Assembly: GCA_944990035.1 (NCBI GenBank)
Contig: CALYLX010000030.1
Coordinates: 1-64,000, forward strand
DNA from: Clitopilus passeckerianus
Taxonomy: Eukaryota > Basidiomycota > Agaricomycetes > Agaricales > Entolomataceae
Reading direction: 5' to 3'
Length of the DNA stretch: 64,000 bases
Below, in pieces: positions 55,104-64,000 of the stretch. Position numbers and translations under genes: made by a program. Under the pieces are notes generated by a model. The model was not told where the DNA came from and did no database searches. It saw nothing but the letters and a program-made list of their open reading frames with translations. The stretch's first letter is position 1. Each line of letters begins with the position of its first letter.

Positions 55104-56707
55104 CAGTAGGCAACAAAACCCTTCCAATGTTTGCTACTTTTTCAAAAATGTGTTAATAGCTGATGGAATAAATTATGTAAAATCTTGAAAATAATATACA
55201 TCATAGTTCAATGTCTTGGCTTGATGCTGACATAACCCTGAGGCTGTGCTTCCACTTTTAGCAGGTGTTTCACACAGTACAAGGTGGTGACCCATTGGAA
55301 GGGTTTTGTTGCTACTGATTTTAAAAACAGAAATACATTAATTTTAGTACTTAGTCCACTTTCCCTTGGCATCAACTACTGCCTGAATCCTTCTAGGCAT
55401 TGACTCTATTAAGTTCTGGCACACCTCTGCTGGAATCTCATTCCAAACCTTCTCTACTCTTGCCCAAAGCAATAATACTCCATTAGGTGGAGAATTATAC
55501 TTGCTAAGCTCTTTTTTGACATGAACCCAAAGATGTTCAATAGGGTTTATATCAGGAGAGTTTGCTGGCCAGATTAGAACCTTTATTTTGTAGTGTTTAA
55601 ACCATTCCTTGGCCATGTTGCTGGTGTGCTTGGGGTCATTGTCCTGCTGAAAAATTATATCCTTCACTTTTACCTTATAGTACTTTAGGCTAGCCTGAAG
55701 TTCCTCCTCCAGGATTGAAGTGTAAAGGACCTTGCCCATGGTACTTTCAATTCTGGTAGCATATCCAACCCCATCCCATCCCATACAGCCCCACATCATA
55801 ATATTTCCTCCTCCAAATTTCCGGGTTTCTTTGACGTATCACTTGTTAAGCCCTTCCTCCTTCCCTGCCCACACTCTCTCATTCCCATCTGCCCCAACCA
55901 GTTGATTTTAGTCTCATCAGACCAATAACCTTCTTCCAATCATCTACAGTCCACTTCTTATGCCTCTCTGCAAACTCCTTCCGTGCACGAATATGCTTCC
56001 GGTCAAGTGCAGGTCGTTTCACCTTTCTAAAGAACTTCCAACCAGTGTTTTTGAGGGCCCTGCGTACTGTCTGAGGTGTGACAGTTGTGTTGGTAATATC
56101 TTGAAGAACTCTAGCAGCTTGGACAGCTGTAGAAATCTTGCCCATGCACATATTGAGTTTTGTGTATTTGATGTTGGCAGGCATAAGCTTGGGAGGACGG
56201 CCACCAGATGACTTGGGAAGGTGAGGACAGTGCTTATCATGTATTCTGCTAATAGAAGCAAGGCCAATACCAGTCTCTTTATGCATATGAGTGGCAGAGA
56301 GGCCAGTATGAAGCAGTTCAATGACACGGGTAGTCTGAGCTTTGGTGAGAGCATGCATGATGGGTTGGGGGTAAAGTAGCACTTGGGTCAGCTGTATATA
56401 TAATGTACTGACACTCTAGTCACATGACTTTGTTGACTACAATCAACAAACTCAAGTATCATGTGATAAGTCACATGATTACTGGATTCAGAACAACTAG
56501 CAACAAAACCTTCCAATGGGTCACTACCTTGTACTGTGTGAAACACCTGCTAAAAGTGGAAGTACAGCCTCAGAGTTATGTCAGCATCAAGCCAAGACAT
56601 TGAACTATGATATATATTATTTTCAAGATTTTGCATAATTTATTCCATCAGCTATTAACACATTTTTAAAAAAGTAGCAAACATTGGAAGGGTTTTGTTG
56701 CCCACTG
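55104..56707 (-). mobile_element. Tc1-like element 3, structurally complete
   Basis: The element is 1604 bp, with terminal inverted repeats of about 210 bp (55104-55315 and 56499-56707) beside TA duplications (55102-55103 and 56708-56709). Each terminal repeat carries the tip sequence GCAACAAAACC-TTCCAATG at its outer end and again, inverted, at its inner end. The minus-strand transposase spans 56382 to 55344. It is the closest relative of element 2. The right flank is a LINE endonuclease region. Confidence 0.93.
55344..56382 (-). pseudogene. Tc1-like DD34E transposase with two one-base deletions
   Basis: The N-terminal paired-type helix-turn-helix half (56382-55879) reads ALTKAQTTRVIELLHTG, SGGRPPKLMPANIKY, GKISTAVQAARVLQDI. 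The catalytic half (55799-55344) has WGCMGWDGVGYATRIE, FQQDNDPKHTSNMAKEWF, PDINPIEHLWVHVKK. The first D lies in WSDET between the two. Compared with element 2, one base is missing near 55927 and one near 55898, and a CGC codon is TGA near 55842. The D-34-E spacing supports the Tc1 branch. The two deletions may be sequencing errors. Confidence 0.87.
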
Positions 56708-56709
56708 TA

Positions 56710-58202
56710 CGTCGCACTGTGTCTACTACCAACCCCGAAGGGGAGGCGGTGATTGGTGCTCCCACTCACCCAGACTGGCTAGTCATGTTTAGACGCCCAG
56801 CATCTGAGACTGACCATCTACGCGTTATGATGTTTGTGCATAGGCGTCTTGTAGGCATGCGGCCTGCATTTTGCACTGACCTCGCCAACCACAATGATGT
56901 GGTGGTCACAACACTGTATGGGAGCGCTGGTGCTCAAATACACTTTGCTAATGTCTATTCTGACCCAGGGGATGGTACTGCTATTTGCTGGTTGTGTGAC
57001 AATGCCCCATGTCTCCCAAGCATGCTCTGCATGGCAGGGGACTACAATTGCAAGTCGTCAGTCTGGGACCCAGACTACAACTCTACAAATCATGTTGCAA
57101 CTGAACTATGCAATGTTGCGCTTGACCTGGGTTTGGAGGCTAGCGTACTACCAGTACGCACTCCTATTCACTTTCCACATACTATCAGCCTTAGGCCGTC
57201 AGTCATTGATCTATTCTTTCTCCCTGTAGGTCGCACTGCAGGGACTGCACACAGCGTGGTCACAGAGTGGAAAGAACCCTCCGACCACGCTCCTCTGACC
57301 GTCACGCTCCCTATCCAGCCTGTGCAGCTGGCTGCTGAGCGCATCACTCTGCCCAAGTGCAGTGAGCAAGAGGAAGAGTTTCTGAAGGAGCTGTCCTCTT
57401 CTTTGCGAGCACTGGGCACATCTGGTCTCACAATAGCAGAAGCAATTGAACGCTGCACTGGCGCCATTGCAACTGCTATTGAGCAGTCTTGGGATAACAA
57501 CTCAAAGACTGCTCGCATCTTCACCAAGTCAAAGTCCTAGTGGAATCCTGAGTGCTCTGAGGCTGTCAGAGTGTATCGTGCTTCTAGGGCAGTCGCTGAT
57601 TACAAGGCGTTCTGCAGGATCACGAAAGTGGCCAAGCACAAGTTCTTTGATAGTAGGATCCAGACGATTGCTACTACCAACAAGCATCCATGGGATCTTA
57701 TGCGCTGGGCAAAACAGCGTGAGCTCCCTACACACAAAGCAATTCGCCACAATGGTGAACCCTGCAACCCCCTTGAGTCCCTGTGGGCTGCTCTTGATTC
57801 AACGTACAACTCGGCCTCTGACCGCCCTGTTGACCCCTCTGTGCTCGACGACGTGCCTCAGTCTCCTCTGCGCGAGTGGTGGGACTTTGGTGTTAATGAG
57901 CTTAGAGAAGAACTTGCAAAGTGCTCAAACACTTCTGCTCCGGGTCCTGATCACCTCACGTGGTATCAGCTCAAATCCATGGTTGCTGACACTATCATTG
58001 CAACCAAATTCGTCAAGATTGCTAATGCCTGCCTTCGGGTTGGTCACTGGCCTTCTCACTTCAAAGAGTCGTGTTCTGCCATTGTTCCAAAGCCTGGCAA
58101 ACCACACTATTCAACTCCCAAGATGTTCCGCCCTATTGTGTTGCTTAACATGCTGGGAAAGCTCTTTGAGAAGGTGCTTGCAAACCAGATGCAGTTTGAA
58201 GC
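56710..58202 (+). pseudogene. LINE ORF2 fragment: APE endonuclease and start of reverse transcriptase
   Basis: The frame begins inside the endonuclease (RRTVSTTNPEGEAVIGAPTH). Endonuclease motifs are HFANVYSDPGDG, MAGDYNCKSSVWDPDYN, RPSVIDLFFLPV and EPSDHAPLTVTLP. A TAG at 57538-57540 stands where a conserved WWNPEC motif is expected, and the same frame continues. Reverse transcriptase N-terminal motifs follow: SAPGPDHLTWYQLKSMV, HFKESCSAIVPKPGKP, MFRPIVLLNMLGKLFEKV. The sequence ends at a poly(T) run (58203) where another non-LTR element has inserted. The left side is cut by Tc1 element 3. Confidence 0.88.
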
Positions 58203-58320
58203 TTTTTTTTTTTTTTTGGTTCAAAGCCCTACGCCCCCAGAGGGGGCGTCTGACAATTTATATTCCGGCGCCCGATTGCAGTCCGGTGGCAAGTACCTAA
58301 ATACATGCATTGTATACTAA
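58203..58320 (-). repeat. 3' tail of an inserted non-LTR element (copy A)
   Basis: A run of 15 T followed, on the minus strand, by a tail with the 8 bp hairpin ACGCCCCC-TCT-GGGGGCGT and the sequence GGACTGCAATCG. The tail resembles those of copies B (60870-60946) and C (62663-62750) but has diverged. The 5' extent of this copy cannot be fixed; it lies between 58320 and about 58440. Confidence 0.75.
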
Positions 58321-58439
58321 CGTAAGTAAAAACCGTGTTCGTCGAGTGAACTACACTGAATATGAGGTGCACCAAAGAGCAAGCTAGGGCGGCCCCCGAG
58401 GATAAATCTCTCAACGAGTATGGTAGCGCGCAACACCCC

Positions 58440-60946
58440 GCAGAAGCAGGGAAAACCCTGGAGGCCAGGCTCGCCGCTATATGAAGGATGGAGCACTGAC
58501 GCCTATGCATTGAAAACCATGCCAGACGCTTCGGCCTGTTCTCTGCAAACAAATTGGTGTGCACCTGGCATCCAGACAAGATCATCTGGGCGCGGTGGTG
58601 CAGAGGAGCCTGTTACAGGCATTTGTCGGTGGTGGCCTCCAACAGCGGGAGGGGCACCGCAAACGCGTGTGGGGGCCTTATCAGGCGGCCCACGTCACCA
58701 TGTCTTCCTGGTTTTAGGAAACGGCGGTGGAGGCTGTGCGCACTGGTGGAGGATATGCCCCCTTGTTTCCAGTACATGCGCGGCTTCTTGATCTCTTACC
58801 ACCACCATCAAAGTGGTGATCTCGCACTATTCGCTCAATATTTCGCTCAATTCTTGTCGGATCAACACCAAACTATGTCTGGGAGTTCCTCTGGAGCTCG
58901 CCGTTATGCCTCCAACCCCTGATCTGGACCGATTGTATCGGATCCCACTCGGGATGTTGAGATGTCCTCTGAGGAGGATGAACTCAATATTTCTGAAGGA
59001 GCGCCCTGGCAACAGCAGGCCCTCTTCTTACTGAGGAACCAATCTCTGGTCCTTCAGTTTCATCGCCCCACTCCTCCACCTCCTCTGTGGGTGACGCCAA
59101 GCATGTGGAGGAAACCATTCAACTTGTCTCTGCACAAGTTGAATCCATTTGAGCAGGGCTCTCTAGAGGTCCCTGCTTCTGCCAACGTTGGCGCTGCGCT
59201 TATTCGGCTTGTCCGGGTGGCTGGTGCTAGCGGCCTTCGCGCGGCGGTTAACGCCAATCCCAACATTCAGGCGGGGTTCGGCAATTTGGGGGCACGCTCC
59301 TTAAATTTGGCCCTCAACCCTCCTCAACCCCAACTCTACCCCGGGTGGCGCTCCTGCTCCGCCTGCTCCCACTTCCGCATCTTCCCGGCCTAACCCGGGT
59401 TGGAAGACTGCGCCTCCTCCCGTCCTCCCGAACCCAGCTCGTCCCTATGGGCGCCCTGTCAACGTGGCAGGTGCTGCTCCATCTGGTGGTCGTGTGAAGG
59501 TCTTGCCCAAGGGCATCTTTGTACGCGTTGTTGCAACCGCAACAAGGGCTAATGCCGCTGCTGCGCTGCTCCTCCACCCCACCCACGAAACGCCCTGGCG
59601 CTAAAGTGGGTGGTGACATCACTGCTCTGGCCGCTCTGGCTAGGGCCTATCCCATTTGGATGCTGAGCAACTTGCTCGCATTCACTGAAGGCCTCTGGCC
59701 AACCTTCTCCTGCACCCAAGCCTACCCAGGCTAAGGTGCAGTCCACCACACGTGGTCCTTCTCGCAAGAGGATCATTGCTATCCCTCCGCGACTGTCAAT
59801 ACCTCTGTTTCTCTTGAGACTATTGTGGCGACGGTCAATCGTGGCCTCACCAAGAGGTCAAAACTCCGCATTGAGACTGCCTCCCTCGGCATGGGAGGCT
59901 ACTTCATGCACACCACTCAGGTCCCCAACGCTGCCGACCTTGAGATTGTTTCCGAGTGGCTGGTCAAGGCCTTCCCAGCTGGCACCCCTGCTTTCACCTG
60001 TGAGGTACCGCAGTCGCGGTCCTACCTCAAAATCATCAACGCCCCCTACCTCTCTGTTGACGCCGACGGGGAGGAGGTCACCCTATCTCGCCCTGCCATT
60101 AAGTCTGTACTCACAGCGGGTGACACCCTTCATGGTGCACAGTTGGCCGCCCCTCCGTGAGTTGTTCGCAACTCAAAGACGGCCGACTCATGCACTGTCT
60201 TCTTTGAGGTCTGGGACACCCGCCGAGGTGCTCGCCTCCGTGACCTAGACGGGACACGTGTCCTTGTCTATGGTCGTTCCTGCCTACTTCGCGGTGCGGA
60301 GAAAAGGCCTGGAGTCCCTTAGTGTCGGCGCTGCTGGCACTTTGGTCATACTGCAGACAAATGCCCTGTCAAGGGCGATGTCTGTTCTCATTGCGGGGCC
60401 TCATAATGTGGCTCTCCATCGTTGCCTAGTGTCTTGCTGCAAGGGCAATGCCAACGCTACCCCCCCAGTGGCTCCTACCCCAGATGGGACCCCCTGCCCT
60501 CACTCTGCCAAGTGTGTCAACTGTGGCAAGCATCACTCTTCTGATGACCGCAAATGCGTGTTCTGGAAGAATTGCTTCAATATCAACTGGATCCTCAGTC
60601 GATACCACCCTGATCGGGTCTAACTAGCCTCGGCCACGACGCCAACGTCCAACTGGGCGTCCAGCGCTTGTCTTTACACGCCGCCATACTCTATGCAGGT
60701 GCCGTTCCACCATGCACCCCTTACCCCTACCGGGCTCCGCTGAACACTAGTCGCTGCTTGCAGCCACGTGCTCATTTCAGATTTGCACTCTCGATTTGCT
60801 GCCGTACTTAGTGTACGGACCTTATTGTCAATGTCTTTACTTTTGTATTAGATACACCCGCCGGACTGCTATCGCGCACTGGGATATAAATTTTCTGACA
60901 CCCCCTGTGGGGGTGTTGGATTTGATCTCAAAAAAAAAAAAAAAAA
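58440..60946 (+). mobile_element. ORF1-only non-LTR element (copy B)
   Basis: The 5' end is uncertain (58330-58870). ORF1 remains follow from about 58875: a S/P/A-rich N-terminus, a conserved core (IVATVNRGLTKRSKLRIETA, GGYFMHTTQVPNAADLEIV, 59815-60160) and C-terminal zinc knuckles (CRRCWHFGHTADKC, CSHCG, CVNCGKHHSSDDRKC, 60325-60560). After the ORF1 end (60623) there is only about 310 bp of 3' sequence with a hairpin and a poly(A) run at 60930-60946. No endonuclease or reverse transcriptase is present. TGA and TAG codons interrupt the frame (about 60158, 60321). Confidence 0.78.
59608..60946 (+). repeat. Left arm of 1.34 kb inverted repeat
   Basis: This arm pairs with 62663-64000 on the opposite strand. 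Across the stretches compared base by base (about 59608-60020 and 60240-60500) no substitution was found, only one-base length differences in homopolymers (near 59654, 59686 and 59783) plus a longer poly(A) here. The right arm continues past the window edge, so the true repeat may be longer. Confidence 0.88.
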
Positions 60947-62662
60947 GTGCTGCTCTTGCGCAGCCCAAGTCCAGAACCACTTCCAGGGCGGCTTCACCAA
61001 CGCAAGGGTTCTCTCCTGCGTTTCCAGGACATTCAGAGTATGATTCCGTGGGTTTGCAGGTGCAGGCCACGGAGGACGCAGTCGAGGAAGACATAGACGC
61101 AATCACTGACTCTCTTGTCACCTTCAAGAAGTGGCTCAACCGGGCCCCTTCTGCTGCCAGCGATGAGGAACACTCTCGCACCCTTGCAGACATGCTGGTG
61201 CATGTCTGCTCTCAAGCGGCCTCCCTGGGCCTCCTCAAGTATCTCACCTCAAATGAGAACTTCATTCCTCAAATCCAACACGTTAGGGATGCCTTAGACG
61301 CCTTTATTCCCTCTCCCACTCCCCAGCAGCGCTCTGTGCGCACTGCTGCTCCCAAAGGTGCTGCAAGCGCAGCATCTGCTTCCTCCACTGCTGCTGCAAG
61401 TGGGCATGGTGTAGCACCGGCCTCCTCTGCTCCAGCAGTTCCCCCCACCTCCTCCAGCGTCTCACAAGGCGCCAGGATCCAGGTTACCCCTCCCCGACCC
61501 ACAGAACACACTGCCACTGGTCACAAATCTCTGGTTCCCATGGAGGGACAGGAGTCCACTGTGACATCTCAGCAACCTGACAACCCAGTCCCTGGACCTG
61601 ACTCAGGTGCTACGCCTTCCACATCGCAACCAGGGCGGGTAAACCCCGGAAACTGGATGCAATGGCAGCACCAGTTTGCTAGGCCTGCTCCACAGGTCCT
61701 GCAACGTGCAGGGCACCCAATCCGCATGCTGTGCGTGCACCCAACCCTGCTAATGCGTCCCAGCAGCAGCAGCAGCAACCACAACAGCGTCAGCATGCTC
61801 CCAAGGCGTTCTACGCTTCTGTCGCATCGCAGCCACCTAGGAGGCCTGCAAACGCCGCCCCTCGCTCTTTTGCAGAGGTCACTGTGGGCATGACTGCGCA
61901 GCAATGCGCAGAACTTGCTGAACTCGCGCGTCATCTCCCTGGACTGTCCTGGGATGAAGTAGCGCAACTCAAGGATAACTCCAATGCCAATAAGCGCAAG
62001 GCAGCGTCCTCCCCACCTCCTACTGCTCCCTCCCCTTTGAAGAAGAAGCAGAAGCTCAAATCCACAACACGCGGCCCCTCACGCAAGCAGTGCTTTGTCT
62101 ACGCTACCAGGGGCAATGGAGACAATGCTGTCTCTGTTCCTTTTCCCATTTTGCCTGAACAGGCTGTCTCCACCCTCAACCTTTGCTTTGGCGCTGGTGG
62201 GTCTAAGAACCGCGCTATCCATGCTGAAATTGGCAGAGGCAATGCTATCATTGTCTACCTTGATGAGACACCCACCCACAGCGACCTAGGCATCATCTGG
62301 GTCGCTGTTGAGCGCGTCTGGTACCCTGTCACTGAAGGTGCCAACCCATCCCCCACCGTCTACGCCGCTGTGGAGGTTCCCACATCATGTTCCTATGCGC
62401 GCATTACAGGAGTGCCCTACTTCACCTTTGGTGCAGCAGGCAGCACTCCTATCACTGCCGATGCGGTTCTAGCACTGCTGTGTCAAGATCCTGCTACCAG
62501 TGCGCTCCAGCTTGCTGGAATGCCGCGTGTGCACCGCAACTCACGCACGCATGACATGTGCGTCATGTTCTTCGACTTTTGGGACACTAGGTCTGGCACC
62601 TCCCTCAAGGCCATCACACACAAGAAGATCTCGATTGGAGATCGTCTGTGTCTCATCTCCCC
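60947..62662 (+). pseudogene. LINE ORF1 (gag-like) segment between the two inverted copies
   Basis: The segment encodes an ORF1 N-terminus and core: acidic helical part (VEEDIDAITDSLVTFKKWL), a long S/A/P-rich linker, a Q-rich run near 61755, then SFAEVTVGMTAQQCAELAEL, NKRKAASSPPPT and the core GPSRKQCFVYATRGNGDN to HDMCVMFFDFWDTRSGTSLK. It parallels copies B and C but is a different subfamily, close to the fragment at 53880. A one-base change near 61710-61720 is needed to join two frames. It stops just before the zinc knuckles, where the poly(T) of copy C abuts. Its 5' part is cut by the poly(A) of copy B. Confidence 0.8.
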
Positions 62663-64000
62663 TTTTTTTTTTTTTGAGATCAAATCCAACACCCCCACAG
62701 GGGGTGTCAGAAAATTTATATCCCAGTGCGCGATAGCAGTCCGGCGGGTGTATCTAATACAAAAGTAAAGACATTGACAATAAGGTCCGTACACTAAGTA
62801 CGGCAGCAAATCGAGAGTGCAAATCTGAAATGAGCACGTGGCTGCAAGCAGCGACTAGTGTTCAGCGGAGCCCGGTAGGGGTAAGGGGTGCATGGTGGAA
62901 CGGCACCTGCATAGAGTATGGCGGCGTGTAAAGACAAGCGCTGGACGCCCAGTTGGACGTTGGCGTCGTGGCCGAGGCTAGTTAGACCCGATCAGGGTGG
63001 TATCGACTGAGGATCCAGTTGATATTGAAGCAATTCTTCCAGAACACGCATTTGCGGTCATCAGAAGAGTGATGCTTGCCACAGTTGACACACTTGGCAG
63101 AGTGAGGGCAGGGGGTCCCATCTGGGGTAGGAGCCACTGGGGGGGTAGCGTTGGCATTGCCCTTGCAGCAAGACACTAGGCAACGATGGAGAGCCACATT
63201 ATGAGGCCCCGCAATGAGAACAGACATCGCCCTTGACAGGGCATTTGTCTGCAGTATGACCAAAGTGCCAGCAGCGCCGACACTAAGGGACTCCAGGCCT
63301 TTTCTCCGCACCGCGAAGTAGGCAGGAACGACCATAGACAAGGACACGTGTCCCGTCTAGGTCACGGAGGCGAGCACCTCGGCGGGTGTCCCAGACCTCA
63401 AAGAAGACAGTGCATGAGTCGGCCGTCTTTGAGTTGCGAACAACTCACGGAGGGGCGGCCAACTGTGCACCATGAAGGGTGTCACCCGCTGTGAGTACAG
63501 ACTTAATGGCAGGGCGAGATAGGGTGACCTCCTCCCCGTCGGCGTCAACAGAGAGGTAGGGGGCGTTGATGATTTTGAGGTAGGACCGCGACTGCGGTAC
63601 CTCACAGGTGAAAGCAGGGGTGCCAGCTGGGAAGGCCTTGACCAGCCACTCGGAAACAATCTCAAGGTCGGCAGCGTTGGGGACCTGAGTGGTGTGCATG
63701 AAGTAGCCTCCCATGCCGAGGGAGGCAGTCTCAATGCGGAGTTTTGACCTCTTGGTGAGGCCACGATTGACCGTCGCCACAATAGTCTCAAGAGAAACAG
63801 AGGTATTGACAGTCGCGGAGGGGATAGCAATGATCCTCTTGCGAGAAGGACCACGTGTGGTGGACTGCACCTTAGCCTGGGTAGGCTTGGGTGCAGGAGA
63901 AGGTTGGCCAGAGGCCTTCAAGTGAATGCGAGCAAGTTGCTCAGCATCCAAATTGGGATAGGCCCTAGCCAGAGCGGCCAGAGCAGTGATGTCACCACCC
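62663..64000 (-). mobile_element. ORF1-only non-LTR element (copy C), running off the window; right arm of inverted repeat
   Basis: The poly(T) run (62663-62675) is the minus-strand poly(A). The same 3' tail, hairpin (ACACCCCC-TGT-GGGGGTGT on the minus strand) and zinc-knuckle ORF1 as copy B follow. The core frame from 63951 to 63445 (DAEQLARIHLKASGQPSPAP to HGAQLAAPP) is open here, where copy B has three one-base losses. The TGA after LAAPP and the TAG before CRRCW are shared with copy B. The 5' part lies beyond 64000. Confidence 0.85.

Noticed and set aside
57538..57540. Programmed stop-codon readthrough between LINE endonuclease and reverse transcriptase
   Set aside because: The TAG replaces a conserved tryptophan and the element is otherwise truncated; a nonsense mutation is simpler.
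61750..61790. CAG/CAA repeat tract
   Set aside because: A short poly-glutamine run inside the LINE ORF1 linker, not a separate microsatellite of interest.

Overview
The window is nuclear DNA of a filamentous basidiomycete, most likely an Agaricomycete (mushroom-forming class). The evidence is dense genes split by many 45-60 bp GT-AG introns, fungal-type proteins (Skt5/Chs4, a Zn2Cys6 regulator, class V myosin, a KDM2-type demethylase) and a chromovirus, Tc1 and LINE load typical of this group. The species cannot be named from the sequence alone.

Positions 1-45.1 kb form a compact housekeeping block of about 20 genes. In order: DHX35-type helicase (-, cut by the window edge), YJU2 (+), MIS14/NSL1 (+), GAR1 (-), PEX6 (+), a membrane-anchored PhoD-like phosphatase (-), SKT5/CHS4 (-), a PHD-JmjC demethylase (-), SMC3 (-), class V myosin (+), an AN1 zinc-finger/UBL protein of the CUZ1/ZFAND1 type (-), VPS2 (+), COG4 (-), a GH3 beta-glucosidase (-), a UPF0538/C2orf76 protein (+), a YDJ1-type Hsp40 (-), a NIT2-type amidase (-), a DAG/sphingoid-base kinase-like protein (+), UMP-CMP kinase (-), a Nup37-like WD protein (+) and a Zn2Cys6 transcription factor (-). 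They are not an operon or a pathway cluster. Shared themes are RNA processing (DHX35, YJU2, GAR1), chromosome and chromatin work (MIS14, SMC3, JmjC), and membrane traffic, polarity and cell wall (MYO2, VPS2, COG4, SKT5). Several pairs are head-to-head with very short shared promoters.

Positions 45.9-64.0 kb are a nest of mobile elements with no host gene. There are three Tc1-like DD34E elements (one truncated, one split by a solo LTR, one complete in structure), a broken Ty3/Gypsy chromovirus with an extra 3' ORF and one LTR, and several rearranged LINE fragments. A pair of nearly identical ORF1-only non-LTR elements forms a 1.34 kb inverted repeat that runs off the right edge.

Single-base breaks of reading frame occur in conserved genes, densest in the first 6 kb. 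The two inverted copies at 59.6-60.9 and 62.7-64.0 kb differ, where I compared them, only by one-base homopolymer length changes. Most breaks therefore look like assembly errors rather than biology. All gene models below were spliced by eye; spans are reliable to within an exon, but internal splice sites are approximate.
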